DNA from: Hasllibacter sp963833115
GTDB lineage: Bacteria > Pseudomonadota > Alphaproteobacteria > Rhodobacterales > Rhodobacteraceae
Assembly: GCA_963833115.1 (NCBI GenBank)
Contig: CAWHWS010000002.1
Coordinates: forward strand, 1,984,001 to 2,048,000
Direction: 5' to 3'
DNA length: 64,000 nucleotides
In this document: piece by piece, positions 1 through 7,481 of the stretch
Layout of the letters: each line of letters begins with the position of its first letter
Position numbering within the stretch: position 1 is the stretch's first letter
The notes under the pieces: generated by a model
Seen by the model: the letters and a program-made list of their open reading frames with translations, nothing else
Databases searched by the model: none
Told to the model about the DNA's origin: nothing
Position numbers and translations under genes: made by a program

Positions 1-59
1 GCGACTTGACGATCCCGCGCGGGCCTGCGCCCATCGAGCCGGGCGGCGACGGGGGACGC

Positions 60-950
60 ATGACCGGGATACCGGCCGACATAGACGCCACGATCGAGAT
101 GCTGGAGGGGCAGTCCTACGTCTGCCCGCGGCCGCTCGGCGTCGCGACCTTCCTCGCGCTGCGGCTCGGCAAGCCGCTCCTCCTGGAGGGCGAGCCGGGC
201 ACGGGCAAGACCGAGATCGCGCTCGCCCTCGCCGCCGGGCTGGGCCGCGACCTGATCCGTCTACAATGCTACGAGGGGCTGGACGCCGCGAGCGCGGTCT
301 ACGAGTGGAACTTCCCGGCCCAGATGATCGCGATCCGCGCGGCCGAGGGACGGGCCGAGGCGCCCGACCTCTATTCCGACGACTTCCTCGTGGAGCGCCC
401 GCTCCTCTCCGCGATGCGGCCGCGCGCGGCGGGGCCCCCGGTGCTGCTGATCGACGAGCTCGACCGGACGGACGCGCCGTTCGAGGCGTTCCTCCTTGAG
501 GCGCTCTCGGAGTTCCAGGTGACGATCCCCGAGCGCGGCACCGTGCGCGCGCCCGAGCCGCCGATCGTGATCGTGACCTCCAACCGGACGCGAGAGGTGC
601 ACGACGCGCTCAAGCGGCGGTGCCTGTATCACTGGGTCGACTACCCGGACGCCGCGCGCGAGCTCGCGATCCTGGAGGCCCGGGTGCCGGAGGCGGGGCT
701 GAGCCTGTCGCGGCAGATCGTGGGCTTCGTGCAGCGGCTGCGGGGGGAGGACCTCTTCAAGTCGCCCGGCGTGGCGGAGACGGTGGACTGGGCCAAGTGC
801 CTGCTGGCGCTCGACGTCATCGACCTGTCGCCGGAGGTGATCGCCGATACGCTGGGCGCGATCCTCAAGTATCAGGACGACATCCAGAAGGTCGAGGGCT
901 CCGAGGCGCGCCGGCTCCTCGAGGAGGTCCGCGCGGGGCTCTCGGCGTGA
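60..950 (+). CDS. coxD: MoxR-family AAA+ ATPase, CoxD-like
   Basis: A 296-residue AAA+ ATPase of the MoxR type. Walker A (GEPGTGKT) lies at residues 44-51, Walker B reads LLIDELDR, and a sensor-like TSNRTRE segment follows. The ATG at 60 is preferred over an in-frame TTG at 6 because a GGGGGA ribosome-binding site sits just upstream. In carboxydotrophs CoxD is a membrane-associated ATPase that, with the VWA protein CoxE, helps insert sulfur and copper into the Mo site of CO dehydrogenase. The next gene is a coxE homologue and coxSLM lie downstream, which supports that maturation role here. A generic MoxR chaperone for another molybdenum hydroxylase is the alternative. The gene is complete. 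Confidence 0.85.
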   Translation: MTGIPADIDATIEMLEGQSYVCPRPLGVATFLALRLGKPLLLEGEPGTGKTEIALALAAGLGRDLIRLQCYEGLDAASAVYEWNFPAQMIAIRAAEGRAEAPDLYSDDFLVERPLLSAMRPRAAGPPVLLIDELDRTDAPFEAFLLEALSEFQVTIPERGTVRAPEPPIVIVTSNRTREVHDALKRRCLYHWVDYPDAARELAILEARVPEAGLSLSRQIVGFVQRLRGEDLFKSPGVAETVDWAKCLLALDVIDLSPEVIADTLGAILKYQDDIQKVEGSEARRLLEEVRAGLSA

Positions 951-953
951 CGG

Positions 954-1036
954 CGCGCTCCCGCCCCTCTCGGCCTGGCGGCCTGCGAGGGTTGGGCGGG
1001 GCCTCGTCGCTGCGCGACGTCGGCGGCGCTGCGCTG
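954..1036 (+). repeat. Dispersed intergenic repeat, copy A
   Basis: This fills the gap between coxD and coxE. It begins with GCTCCCGCCCCTCTCGGCC and continues through GCGAGGGTTGGGCGGGGCCTCG, with short internal inverted repeats. The first half is nearly identical to the reverse-oriented copy at 46640-46739, and the GCTCCCGCCC and GGTTGGGC-GGGCCTC blocks recur in three further gaps. No gene is visible in it. Confidence 0.7.
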
Positions 1037-1038
1037 GC

Positions 1039-2298
1039 ATGGCGCGCGCGGTGAGCGGGCCCGCGGCGCCGGCGCTGCCGGACGATCCCCGGCTGGTCCG
1101 CAACATCGGGCATTTCGTGCGCGCGCTGCGGGCGGCGGGCCTGCCGCTCGGGCCCGCCGCGACCCTGGACGCGGTGCGCGCGGTGGCGGCCGCGGGCCTG
1201 ACCGCGCGGGGCGATGTCCATGCCGCCCTGATGGCCGCCCTGGTGCGGCGCCCGGAGGAGCGGGCGGTCTTCGACCAAGTGTTCCGCCTCTACTGGCGCG
1301 ACCCGCGCTATCTCGAGCACATGATGTCGTTCATGATGCCCGCCATGCGCGGCACCGCCGCCGAGCGCGCCGTCCGGCCGGCGGAGGCCCGCGCGGCGCA
1401 GGCGCTCCTAGACGGGGTGGAGCGGGACGCGCCGGACCTGCCCGAGGCGGACGGCGAGGAGGTGGAGATCGATGCCGCCGCGACGGCCAGCGGCGACGAG
1501 CGCCTGCGCACGCTGGACTTCGAGCAGATGTCGGCCGCCGAGGCGCGCGCGGCCGGGCGGATGATCGCGCGGCTGGCCCTTCCGGTGCGGCCGCTGCCCT
1601 CGCGGCGGCGGGCGCCGGCGTCGCGGGGCCGGCCCGACCCGCGCGCGACGCTGCGGGCGGCCCTGCGACAGGGGGGGGAGGTCACCGCGCTGCGCCATCG
1701 CCGCCGGGCGGTGCGCTGGCCCGACCTCGTGGCGCTCTGCGACATCTCGGGCTCCATGTCGGCCTATTCGCGCCCGGTGCTCCAGCTCCTGCACGCGCTC
1801 TCCAACCGGCCCGGCCGGGGGTGGGCGGAGGTGCACGCCTTCACCTTCGGCACCCGCCTCACCAACGTGACGCGGCACCTGCGCGCGCGGGACGCGGACG
1901 CCGCCCTCGCCGCGGCCGGGGCGCAGGCGCAGGATTGGGAGGGCGGCACGCGCATCGGCGAATGCCTGGCCGCGTTCAACCGCGACTGGGGGCGGCGCGT
2001 CCTTCCGCGCGGGGCGACGGTGCTCCTCGTGACCGACGGGCTCGAGCGGGGGGACGCGGACGCGCTGGGCGCCGCCGCCGCGCGGCTGGGGCGGACGGCG
2101 CGGCGCCTCGTCTGGCTCAACCCGCTCCTGCGATGGGACGGGTTCGCGCCGCGCGCCGCGGGCATGCGCGCGCTCCTGCCGCATGTGGACGAGCTGCGGG
2201 CCGGGCATTCGGTCGCGGCGCTGGGCGGCCTGGCCGAAGCGCTCGGCGCCCCGGCCGACGATGGCGAGCTGCGCCGCCTGCGCCGCGCGCTCCTCTGA
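1039..2298 (+). CDS. coxE: VWA domain protein, CoxE-like
   Basis: A 419-residue protein with a C-terminal von Willebrand factor A domain. The MIDAS metal-binding motif DISGSMS begins at D235, and a later VLLVTDGLERGD segment supplies the second MIDAS aspartate. CoxE-type proteins partner MoxR/CoxD ATPases in post-translational maturation of the CO dehydrogenase molybdenum site. The gene follows coxD, separated only by a repeat element. The central Arg/Pro-rich stretch (about residues 180-215) looks like a flexible linker. Assignment to the VWA/CoxE family is firm. The client enzyme is inferred from coxSLM some 5 kb downstream. Confidence 0.82.
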   Translation: MARAVSGPAAPALPDDPRLVRNIGHFVRALRAAGLPLGPAATLDAVRAVAAAGLTARGDVHAALMAALVRRPEERAVFDQVFRLYWRDPRYLEHMMSFMMPAMRGTAAERAVRPAEARAAQALLDGVERDAPDLPEADGEEVEIDAAATASGDERLRTLDFEQMSAAEARAAGRMIARLALPVRPLPSRRRAPASRGRPDPRATLRAALRQGGEVTALRHRRRAVRWPDLVALCDISGSMSAYSRPVLQLLHALSNRPGRGWAEVHAFTFGTRLTNVTRHLRARDADAALAAAGAQAQDWEGGTRIGECLAAFNRDWGRRVLPRGATVLLVTDGLERGDADALGAAAARLGRTARRLVWLNPLLRWDGFAPRAAGMRALLPHVDELRAGHSVAALGGLAEALGAPADDGELRRLRRALL

Positions 2299-2375
2299 GG
2301 TCACGGGATCGGGAGGCGCCGGAACCCCGGGCGGCGGGAGCCCGTTGGACGACGACCCAATCCCGGAGATCCGAC

Positions 2376-4262
2376 ATGACCCGCACCCGTTCCACCACCC
2401 TGGCCGCCGCGCTCCTCGCCGTCGCCGCGCCCGGGCTCGCCGCCGCGCAGGACGCCGAGCTCTGCGCCGCGCTGGCCGCCGCCGCCGGCGATCCGGAGGC
2501 GTTCGAGGCGAGGCTCGCGGAGGTGCCGGAGGGGGCGATGGACGGCCTTAACCTGACCTGTGCGGAGGTCCTGCCGGAGGCCGAGGCCCTGGCGATCGCG
2601 GACGCGCTCGGCGCGCGCGGCGCGATGGAGGAGGAGCCCGCGTCCGAGGACGTCGCGGAGGAGACCACCCCGGCCGCGCCCGAGGAGGCGGCGCCCGAGG
2701 CGGAGGCGTCCGAGGAGGAGGCCGCCGAGGCGGTCGAGGCGGAGATCGCCGCGGAGGCGGAGGCCGTTGAGGCCGAGGTCGAGGCGGTCGCCGACGAGGT
2801 CGACGCCGCGATCGAGGAGACGACCGAGGAGGTCGAGGCCGCCGACATGCCGTCGCCGGAGCAGCCGGAGGCGATCGAAGAGGCCGTCGAGGAGGTGCCC
2901 ACGGCCGACGAGATCGCCGAGACCGGGATCGACGTCGACGAGGCCGTCCAGGAGGCCGAGGATTCCGCGGATGCCGAGATCGCCCAGCCCGAGGCCGAGG
3001 TCGAGAGCCCGCTCGCGGAGGAGGCCGCCGAGATCGAGGCCGAGGTCGAGGCCGATGGCGGCGAGGTCGAGGCAGACATCGAGGAGGCCTCGGACGGCCT
3101 GATGGACGAGGTCGAGACGCCGGAGGCCGAGACCGCCGAGGTCGCGGCGGCGCCCGCGATCGAAGCGCCCCAGGAGGACACCGCCGAGACCACCGAGGCC
3201 GCCAACGAGGCGCCCTCCATCGCCGAGGGGGTGCTCGGGGCCGCCCTCTCCGCCGCCGGCATCCAGACCGGGGCGACCGAGACCGAGGTCGCGGGCGGGC
3301 CCGAGGCCGAGACCGTGACCCTCACCGAGGAGGCCGCCCGCTCGGCCACCGAGGAGGCCACGCGCCCCGCCGCCGCGGCCGACACCGACGACGACGACAT
3401 GAGCACCTTCCAGCGCGCCCTCCTACTGGGCCTCGGCGCGGTCGCGGTCGGCACGGTCCTGCGCGGGCAGGGCGAGGTCGTCCAGGACAGCGGCGACCGC
3501 GTGGTCGTGCGCCAGGGCGACGACCTGCGCGTCCTCAAGAACGACGACGAGCTCCTGTTCCAGGCCGGCGCGCGCGTCTCGACCCGCACCTATGACGACG
3601 GCACCACCCTCACGACCGTCGACCGCGAGGACGGCAGCCGCGTCATCACCGTGCGCGCCGCCAACGGCCAGGTGCTGCGCCGCACGGTCATCGACGCGGA
3701 CGGCCGGCAGACGGTGCTGTTCGACGACACCGCGCAGATCGACCCGGTGGACGTCGCCGACCTCGACCTGACGGCCGGCGACCGGGAGATCGACGACCTG
3801 CGCGCGGCGCTCGGCGGGGAGGACGCGCGCGTCTCGACCCGGGCCTACTCGCTCCAGCAGATCCGGCAGATCCGCGCCGTGCGGCAGCTGGTCCCGCAGA
3901 TCGAGCTCACCGACCTGACCTTCGACAGCGGCTCCTCCGCCATCCGCGCGAGCCAGGCCGAGGAATTGCAGGACATCGGCGAGGCGATGCGCGAGGCCAT
4001 CCGCCTCAACCCGGCGGAGGTGTTCCTCGTGGAGGGCCACACCGACGCGGTCGGGAGCGCGGCGAGCAACCTCGCGCTGTCGGACCGGCGGGCGGAATCC
4101 GTGGCGCTCGCGCTGACCGAGTTCTTCGACGTGCCGCCGGAGAACATGGTCGTGCAGGGCTACGGCGAGTCCACGCTCAAGGTCGTCACCGGCGAGGCCG
4201 AGCGCGCCAACCGCCGCGCCTCGGTCCGGAGGATCACGCCGCTCCTCACCTCCGGCACCTGA
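2376..4262 (+). CDS. OmpA-family outer membrane/peptidoglycan-associated protein with long acidic domain
   Basis: A 628-residue exported protein. Residues 1-24 form a signal peptide ending LAAAQ. Residues about 75-320 are an Ala/Glu/Val-rich acidic low-complexity region. A hydrophobic segment near residue 350 (LLLGLGAVAVGTVL) is followed by a degenerate YDDGT/EDGSR beta-repeat region. The last roughly 120 residues are an OmpA_C domain (LTFDSGSSAI, then EGHTDAVGS and LSDRRAESV) that binds peptidoglycan. The ATG at 2376 is chosen because the signal peptide starts exactly there. It sits between cox maturation genes but looks functionally unrelated. Its own strong terminator follows, so it may be a separate or terminal transcription-unit member. 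The acidic domain's role is unknown. Confidence 0.85.
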   Translation: MTRTRSTTLAAALLAVAAPGLAAAQDAELCAALAAAAGDPEAFEARLAEVPEGAMDGLNLTCAEVLPEAEALAIADALGARGAMEEEPASEDVAEETTPAAPEEAAPEAEASEEEAAEAVEAEIAAEAEAVEAEVEAVADEVDAAIEETTEEVEAADMPSPEQPEAIEEAVEEVPTADEIAETGIDVDEAVQEAEDSADAEIAQPEAEVESPLAEEAAEIEAEVEADGGEVEADIEEASDGLMDEVETPEAETAEVAAAPAIEAPQEDTAETTEAANEAPSIAEGVLGAALSAAGIQTGATETEVAGGPEAETVTLTEEAARSATEEATRPAAAADTDDDDMSTFQRALLLGLGAVAVGTVLRGQGEVVQDSGDRVVVRQGDDLRVLKNDDELLFQAGARVSTRTYDDGTTLTTVDREDGSRVITVRAANGQVLRRTVIDADGRQTVLFDDTAQIDPVDVADLDLTAGDREIDDLRAALGGEDARVSTRAYSLQQIRQIRAVRQLVPQIELTDLTFDSGSSAIRASQAEELQDIGEAMREAIRLNPAEVFLVEGHTDAVGSAASNLALSDRRAESVALALTEFFDVPPENMVVQGYGESTLKVVTGEAERANRRASVRRITPLLTSGT

Positions 4263-4274
4263 TCGCGCAGGTTT

Positions 4275-4301
4275 CGGGTCGCGCGGGCCCCGCGCGGCCC
4301 G
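4275..4301 (+). terminator. Hairpin terminator after the OmpA-like gene
   Basis: A 12-bp stem with one G-T wobble (CGGGTCGCGCGG pairing with CCGCGCGGCCCG) closes a 3-nt loop, 12 nt after the stop codon. There is no clear T-run, as is common at this GC content. Confidence 0.6.
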
Positions 4302-4308
4302 GCATGTC

Positions 4309-4325
4309 GGGGCAGGAGGTGCCCC
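4309..4325 (+). promoter_or_regulatory. Shine-Dalgarno presented in a hairpin loop
   Basis: GGGGCA and TGCCCC form a perfect 6-bp stem around the 5-nt loop GGAGG, directly before the ATG at 4327. The ribosome-binding site of the DUF1203 gene is therefore exactly the loop of a hairpin. This could be accidental or a translational control element. Confidence 0.45.
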
Positions 4326-4326
4326 G

Positions 4327-4797
4327 ATGACCATACGTTTCGAAGCATACGATCCCGCCGCCGTGGCCCTTTGGCGCGGCGGCGGCGCCGACGCCAACGG
4401 CATGGCGCCCGAGCGCGCCCTGGCGCGCGGTGAGGGCAACCCCTGCCGGTCCTGCCTCGGGGACATCGGGGAGGGCGCGCCGATGCTGATCCTTGGCGCT
4501 CGTCCCTTCGAGGGCAGGCACCCCTATGCAGAGACCGGGCCGATCTTCCTTCATGCCGAGCCCTGCGAGCGCTGGGCGGGAGCGGGCGTCCCACCGATCC
4601 TGGCGACATCCCCGGACTACCTGGTGAAGGGCTACGGAGCGGACGAGCGCATCGTCTACGGGACCGGGCGCATCGTGCCGGCGGGCGAGATCGAGGCGTA
4701 TTGCGCCGAGTTGCTCGACCGCGACGGCATCGCCTTCGTCGATATCCGCTCGGCGCGGAACAACTGCTTCCTGACCCGCGCCCGCCGGGCGGGCTAG
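4327..4797 (+). CDS. DUF1203 family protein
   Basis: A 156-residue soluble protein matching the DUF1203 family. It has an N-terminal FEAYDP segment, a conserved NPCRSCL cysteine pair (about residues 38-42) followed by GAPMLIL, then GPIFLHAEPC, and a conserved C-terminal VDIRSARNNCFLTRA. Several conserved cysteines and histidines could bind metal, but no biochemical function is established for the family. The ATG at 4327 has a strong AGGAGG site. A terminator-like hairpin separates it from the OmpA-like gene, and xdhC starts 33 nt downstream, so it may lead the xdhC-moeA-like-coxSLM unit. Whether it takes part in molybdenum enzyme assembly cannot be told from sequence. Confidence 0.8.
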   Translation: MTIRFEAYDPAAVALWRGGGADANGMAPERALARGEGNPCRSCLGDIGEGAPMLILGARPFEGRHPYAETGPIFLHAEPCERWAGAGVPPILATSPDYLVKGYGADERIVYGTGRIVPAGEIEAYCAELLDRDGIAFVDIRSARNNCFLTRARRAG

Positions 4798-4830
4798 GAG
4801 CCGCCGCCGTCGCGGGATAGGGTCCGGCCG

Positions 4831-5823
4831 ATGACCGGTCCCACCCCCAGAGACGGCGCGCCCGAGGCGGCGCTGCGCTGGCACCGCTCCGGGCGCGGCG
4901 CCGCCATCGCCACCGTGATCGAGACCTGGGGCAGCGCGCCGCGCCGCGCCGGCTCCCTCATGGGAATATCGGGGGAGATGGAGATCGAGGGCTCGGTCTC
5001 CGGCGGCTGCGTGGAAGGGGCCGTCGCGGCCGAGGCGGCGGACGCCATCGCATCCGGCGCGCCCGCGATCCTCCAATACGGGGTGAGCGACGGGGACGCC
5101 TTCGCCGTCGGCCTCGCCTGCGGGGGGACGATCCGCATCCTGCTCGAGCCCGTGGCGGCCATGGGGGAGGGCACGCTGGCCGAGATCGTGCGCCTGCGCG
5201 CGGCGCGCGAGCGGGCGGTCTACACCGTGGAGACCGAGGGCTGGACGCGGGCCGTGCTCTCGGGCGCGGACCTCACCGGGGACCTGGCGGCGCGGGCCGC
5301 GGAGGACCGGACCGGCACGGACGGCGCGCGCATCGCGGTGGTCCACAACCCACCGCTGCGCATGGCGATCATCGGCGGCGTGCACGTCGCGCAGGCGCTG
5401 GCGGGGATGGCGGCGCTGGCGGGCTTCGACGTCACCGTGATCGACCCGCGGGAGGCCTTCGCCAGCCCCGCCCGCTTCCCCGGCGTGGCGCTTTCGAACG
5501 ACTGGCCGGACGAGGCCCTGCGCGCCTTCGCGCCCGACGCGCGCAGCGCGGTCGTGACGTTGACCCACGATCCGAAGCTCGACGATCCGGCCCTGCGCGC
5601 CGCCCTGGCGACGCAGGCGTTCTATATCGGCGCGCTGGGCTCGCGCCGCACCCATGCGGGCCGGATCCAGAGGTTGGAGGCCGCCGGCCTGGGCGCCGAG
5701 GCGCCGCGCGTCCACGGGCCGGTCGGGCTCGACATCGGGGCGGCCACGCCGGGGGAGATCGCGGCCGCGATCCTGGCGCAGGCGGTCGCGGTCCTGCGCG
5801 GGCGCGCGCCGGCGGTCGGCTGA
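4831..5823 (+). CDS. xdhC: XdhC/CoxI family molybdenum cofactor maturation protein
   Basis: A 330-residue protein with an N-terminal XdhC_CoxI domain (IATVIETWGSAPRRAGSLM, then GSVSGGCVEG) and a C-terminal Rossmann-like XdhC_C domain (MAIIGGVHVAQALAGMA at about residue 174, later YIGALGSRRTHAGR). XdhC binds molybdenum cofactor, promotes its sulfuration and delivers it to xanthine dehydrogenase. CoxF/CoxI homologues serve CO dehydrogenase-type enzymes. The stop codon overlaps the next ATG (TGATG), so translation with the MoeA-like gene is probably coupled. Nearby coxSLM makes that enzyme the likely client. Confidence 0.88.
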   Translation: MTGPTPRDGAPEAALRWHRSGRGAAIATVIETWGSAPRRAGSLMGISGEMEIEGSVSGGCVEGAVAAEAADAIASGAPAILQYGVSDGDAFAVGLACGGTIRILLEPVAAMGEGTLAEIVRLRAARERAVYTVETEGWTRAVLSGADLTGDLAARAAEDRTGTDGARIAVVHNPPLRMAIIGGVHVAQALAGMAALAGFDVTVIDPREAFASPARFPGVALSNDWPDEALRAFAPDARSAVVTLTHDPKLDDPALRAALATQAFYIGALGSRRTHAGRIQRLEAAGLGAEAPRVHGPVGLDIGAATPGEIAAAILAQAVAVLRGRAPAVG

Positions 5824-6815
5824 TGCGCTTCGGCGAGGTGCCGGCCGGCGAGGCGGCGGGCGCGATCCTGGCCCATTCGCTCGACCTGCCCGGCGGGCGG
5901 CTGCGCAAGGGCCGGGTCCTGGACGAGGACGACGCGCGCGCGGCGCAGGAGGCCGGGATCGCGACGCTCACGGTCGCGCGCCTCGAGGCCGGCGACGTGG
6001 GCGAGGACGCCGCCGCCGCCGCCCTGGCCGAGGCGATCCTGCGCGGCGCGCAGGGCCTCGAGGCGACGCGCGCCGCGACGGGGCGGGCGAACCTGCGGGC
6101 CGTCAGGCGCGGCATCCTCACCTACGACGCCGGGGCGGCGCATCGCCTCAACGCCGTCGACCCGGGGATCACCCTGGCGCTGCGGGCCCCCGTGCGCCGC
6201 GTGGCCGAGGGCGAGATCGTGGCGACCGCCAAGATCATCCCCTACGCCGTTCCGGGCGCAACGCTGCGGGCGGCCTGCGCGGCCGCGGCGGCGATCCGCC
6301 CGGTGGTCCTCTCCGCCGTCCTGCCGGATGCGGCGCTCATCGTGACCGAGCTGCCCGGCGCGCCGTCGCCCACCGGGCGGGCCGAGGCGGCCATCGCCGG
6401 GCGGCTGGAGGCGATCGGCGCGCGCCTCGCCGCGACGATCCGGGTCCCGCACGCGCGCGGCGCGATCACCGAGGCGCTGACCCGCGCGCCGGGCGCCGCG
6501 CTCCTCGTCCTGACGGCGAGCGCGACCTCGGACATCCGCGACACCGCGCCCGAGGGCGTGCGGGCGGCCGGAGGCACCGTCGCCCGCTTCGGCATGCCGG
6601 TCGATCCGGGCAACCTCCTCTTCGTCGGGGACCTGCGGGGCCGTCCGGTGATCGGCCTGCCGGGCTGCGCGCGCTCGCCGGTCCTGAACGGGGCCGACTG
6701 GGTGATGGACCGCGTGTTCGCCGGCCTGCCCTGCGGGGACGCGGAGATCGCGGCGATGGGCGTGGGCGGCCTCCTCAAGGAGAGCCCGGCGCGCGGGCGG
6801 CCTCGCGGCCTGTGA
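5823..6815 (+). CDS. MoeA/MoCF-type molybdopterin-binding protein
   Basis: A 330-residue protein with a MoCF_biosynth-like C-terminal half. Motifs include LLVLTASATSDIRDTAPEG at about residues 227-245, the MPVDPGNLLF motif, and GRPVIGLPGCARSP, which matches the MoeA-type molybdopterin-binding loop. The N-terminal half (RKGRVLDEDDA) resembles proteins annotated as molybdopterin-binding in Rhodobacterales molybdenum-hydroxylase clusters, some of which also carry a MobA-like nucleotidyltransferase domain. No such domain is present here. It begins inside the xdhC stop codon and lies just before coxS, so it probably acts on the cofactor of CoxL. Confidence 0.8.
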   Translation: MRFGEVPAGEAAGAILAHSLDLPGGRLRKGRVLDEDDARAAQEAGIATLTVARLEAGDVGEDAAAAALAEAILRGAQGLEATRAATGRANLRAVRRGILTYDAGAAHRLNAVDPGITLALRAPVRRVAEGEIVATAKIIPYAVPGATLRAACAAAAAIRPVVLSAVLPDAALIVTELPGAPSPTGRAEAAIAGRLEAIGARLAATIRVPHARGAITEALTRAPGAALLVLTASATSDIRDTAPEGVRAAGGTVARFGMPVDPGNLLFVGDLRGRPVIGLPGCARSPVLNGADWVMDRVFAGLPCGDAEIAAMGVGGLLKESPARGRPRGL

Positions 6816-6900
6816 CCCTGCGACGATGGCGCCCAAGGGAAGGCTTGCGCTGGGCCGCGCCGCGCATCACGCTGCGTGCAAAAGACCGGGGAGAGACGAG

Positions 6901-7401
6901 ATGACGGACGTGACGATCACGGTGAACGGGCGCGCCCGCACCGCCGCGGTGGAGGGGCGGACCCTCCTGGTCGACATGCTGCGCGAGGGCCTGCACCTGA
7001 CCGGCACGCATGTGGGCTGCGACACCTCGCAATGCGGGGCCTGCGCGGTCCATGTGAACGGCGAGCTGGTCAAGGCCTGCACCATCTTCGCGGCCGAGTG
7101 CGACGGCGCCGAGGTCACGACGATCGAGGGCATGGGCAACGCGGACGGCTCGCTCGGCGTGGTGCAGGACGCGTTCCGCGAGCATCACGGCCTGCAATGC
7201 GGGTTCTGCACGCCCGGGATGGTGATGGCCGCGGCCGCCCTCCTCAAGGAGAACCCCAAGCCGACCGAGCACGAGGTGCGCCAGTATCTCGAGGGGAACA
7301 TCTGCCGCTGCACGGGCTACCACAACATCGTCAAGGCGGTGCTCGCGGCCTCCGGCCAGCATGTCGAGCAGCCCGCGGGCGGGGCCATCGCCGCCGAGTG
7401 A
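6901..7401 (+). CDS. coxS: CO dehydrogenase-like small subunit, 2x[2Fe-2S]
   Basis: A 166-residue iron-sulfur subunit. The N-terminal plant-type ferredoxin domain has C40, C45, C48 and C60. The C-terminal all-helical domain has the pairs C100/C103 and C135/C137 (QCGFC and ICRC), binding the second [2Fe-2S] cluster proximal to the molybdopterin. The ATG at 6901 follows a GGGGAGAGACG ribosome-binding site. It passes electrons from the Mo site of CoxL to the FAD of CoxM. The order here is S-L-M rather than the classical M-S-L. All cluster cysteines are present. Confidence 0.93.
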   Translation: MTDVTITVNGRARTAAVEGRTLLVDMLREGLHLTGTHVGCDTSQCGACAVHVNGELVKACTIFAAECDGAEVTTIEGMGNADGSLGVVQDAFREHHGLQCGFCTPGMVMAAAALLKENPKPTEHEVRQYLEGNICRCTGYHNIVKAVLAASGQHVEQPAGGAIAAE

Positions 7402-7481
7402 GCGCGGCCGGAGACTGACGCGGCACAATCGCCCGCCGAGCGCCGCGAGAGCGCAGGGGGCACCGAACGGGAGGACCACAC

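Noticed and set aside
2560..3102. Arginine/proline-rich frame inside the OmpA-like gene
   Set aside because: It is the frame-shifted shadow of the Glu/Ala-rich acidic region, not a separate basic protein.
6816..6900. A possible sixth copy of the dispersed repeat before coxS
   Set aside because: It shares only GCTGGGCCGCGCC with the tail of copy E and lacks the GCTCCCGCCC and GGTTGGGC blocks.
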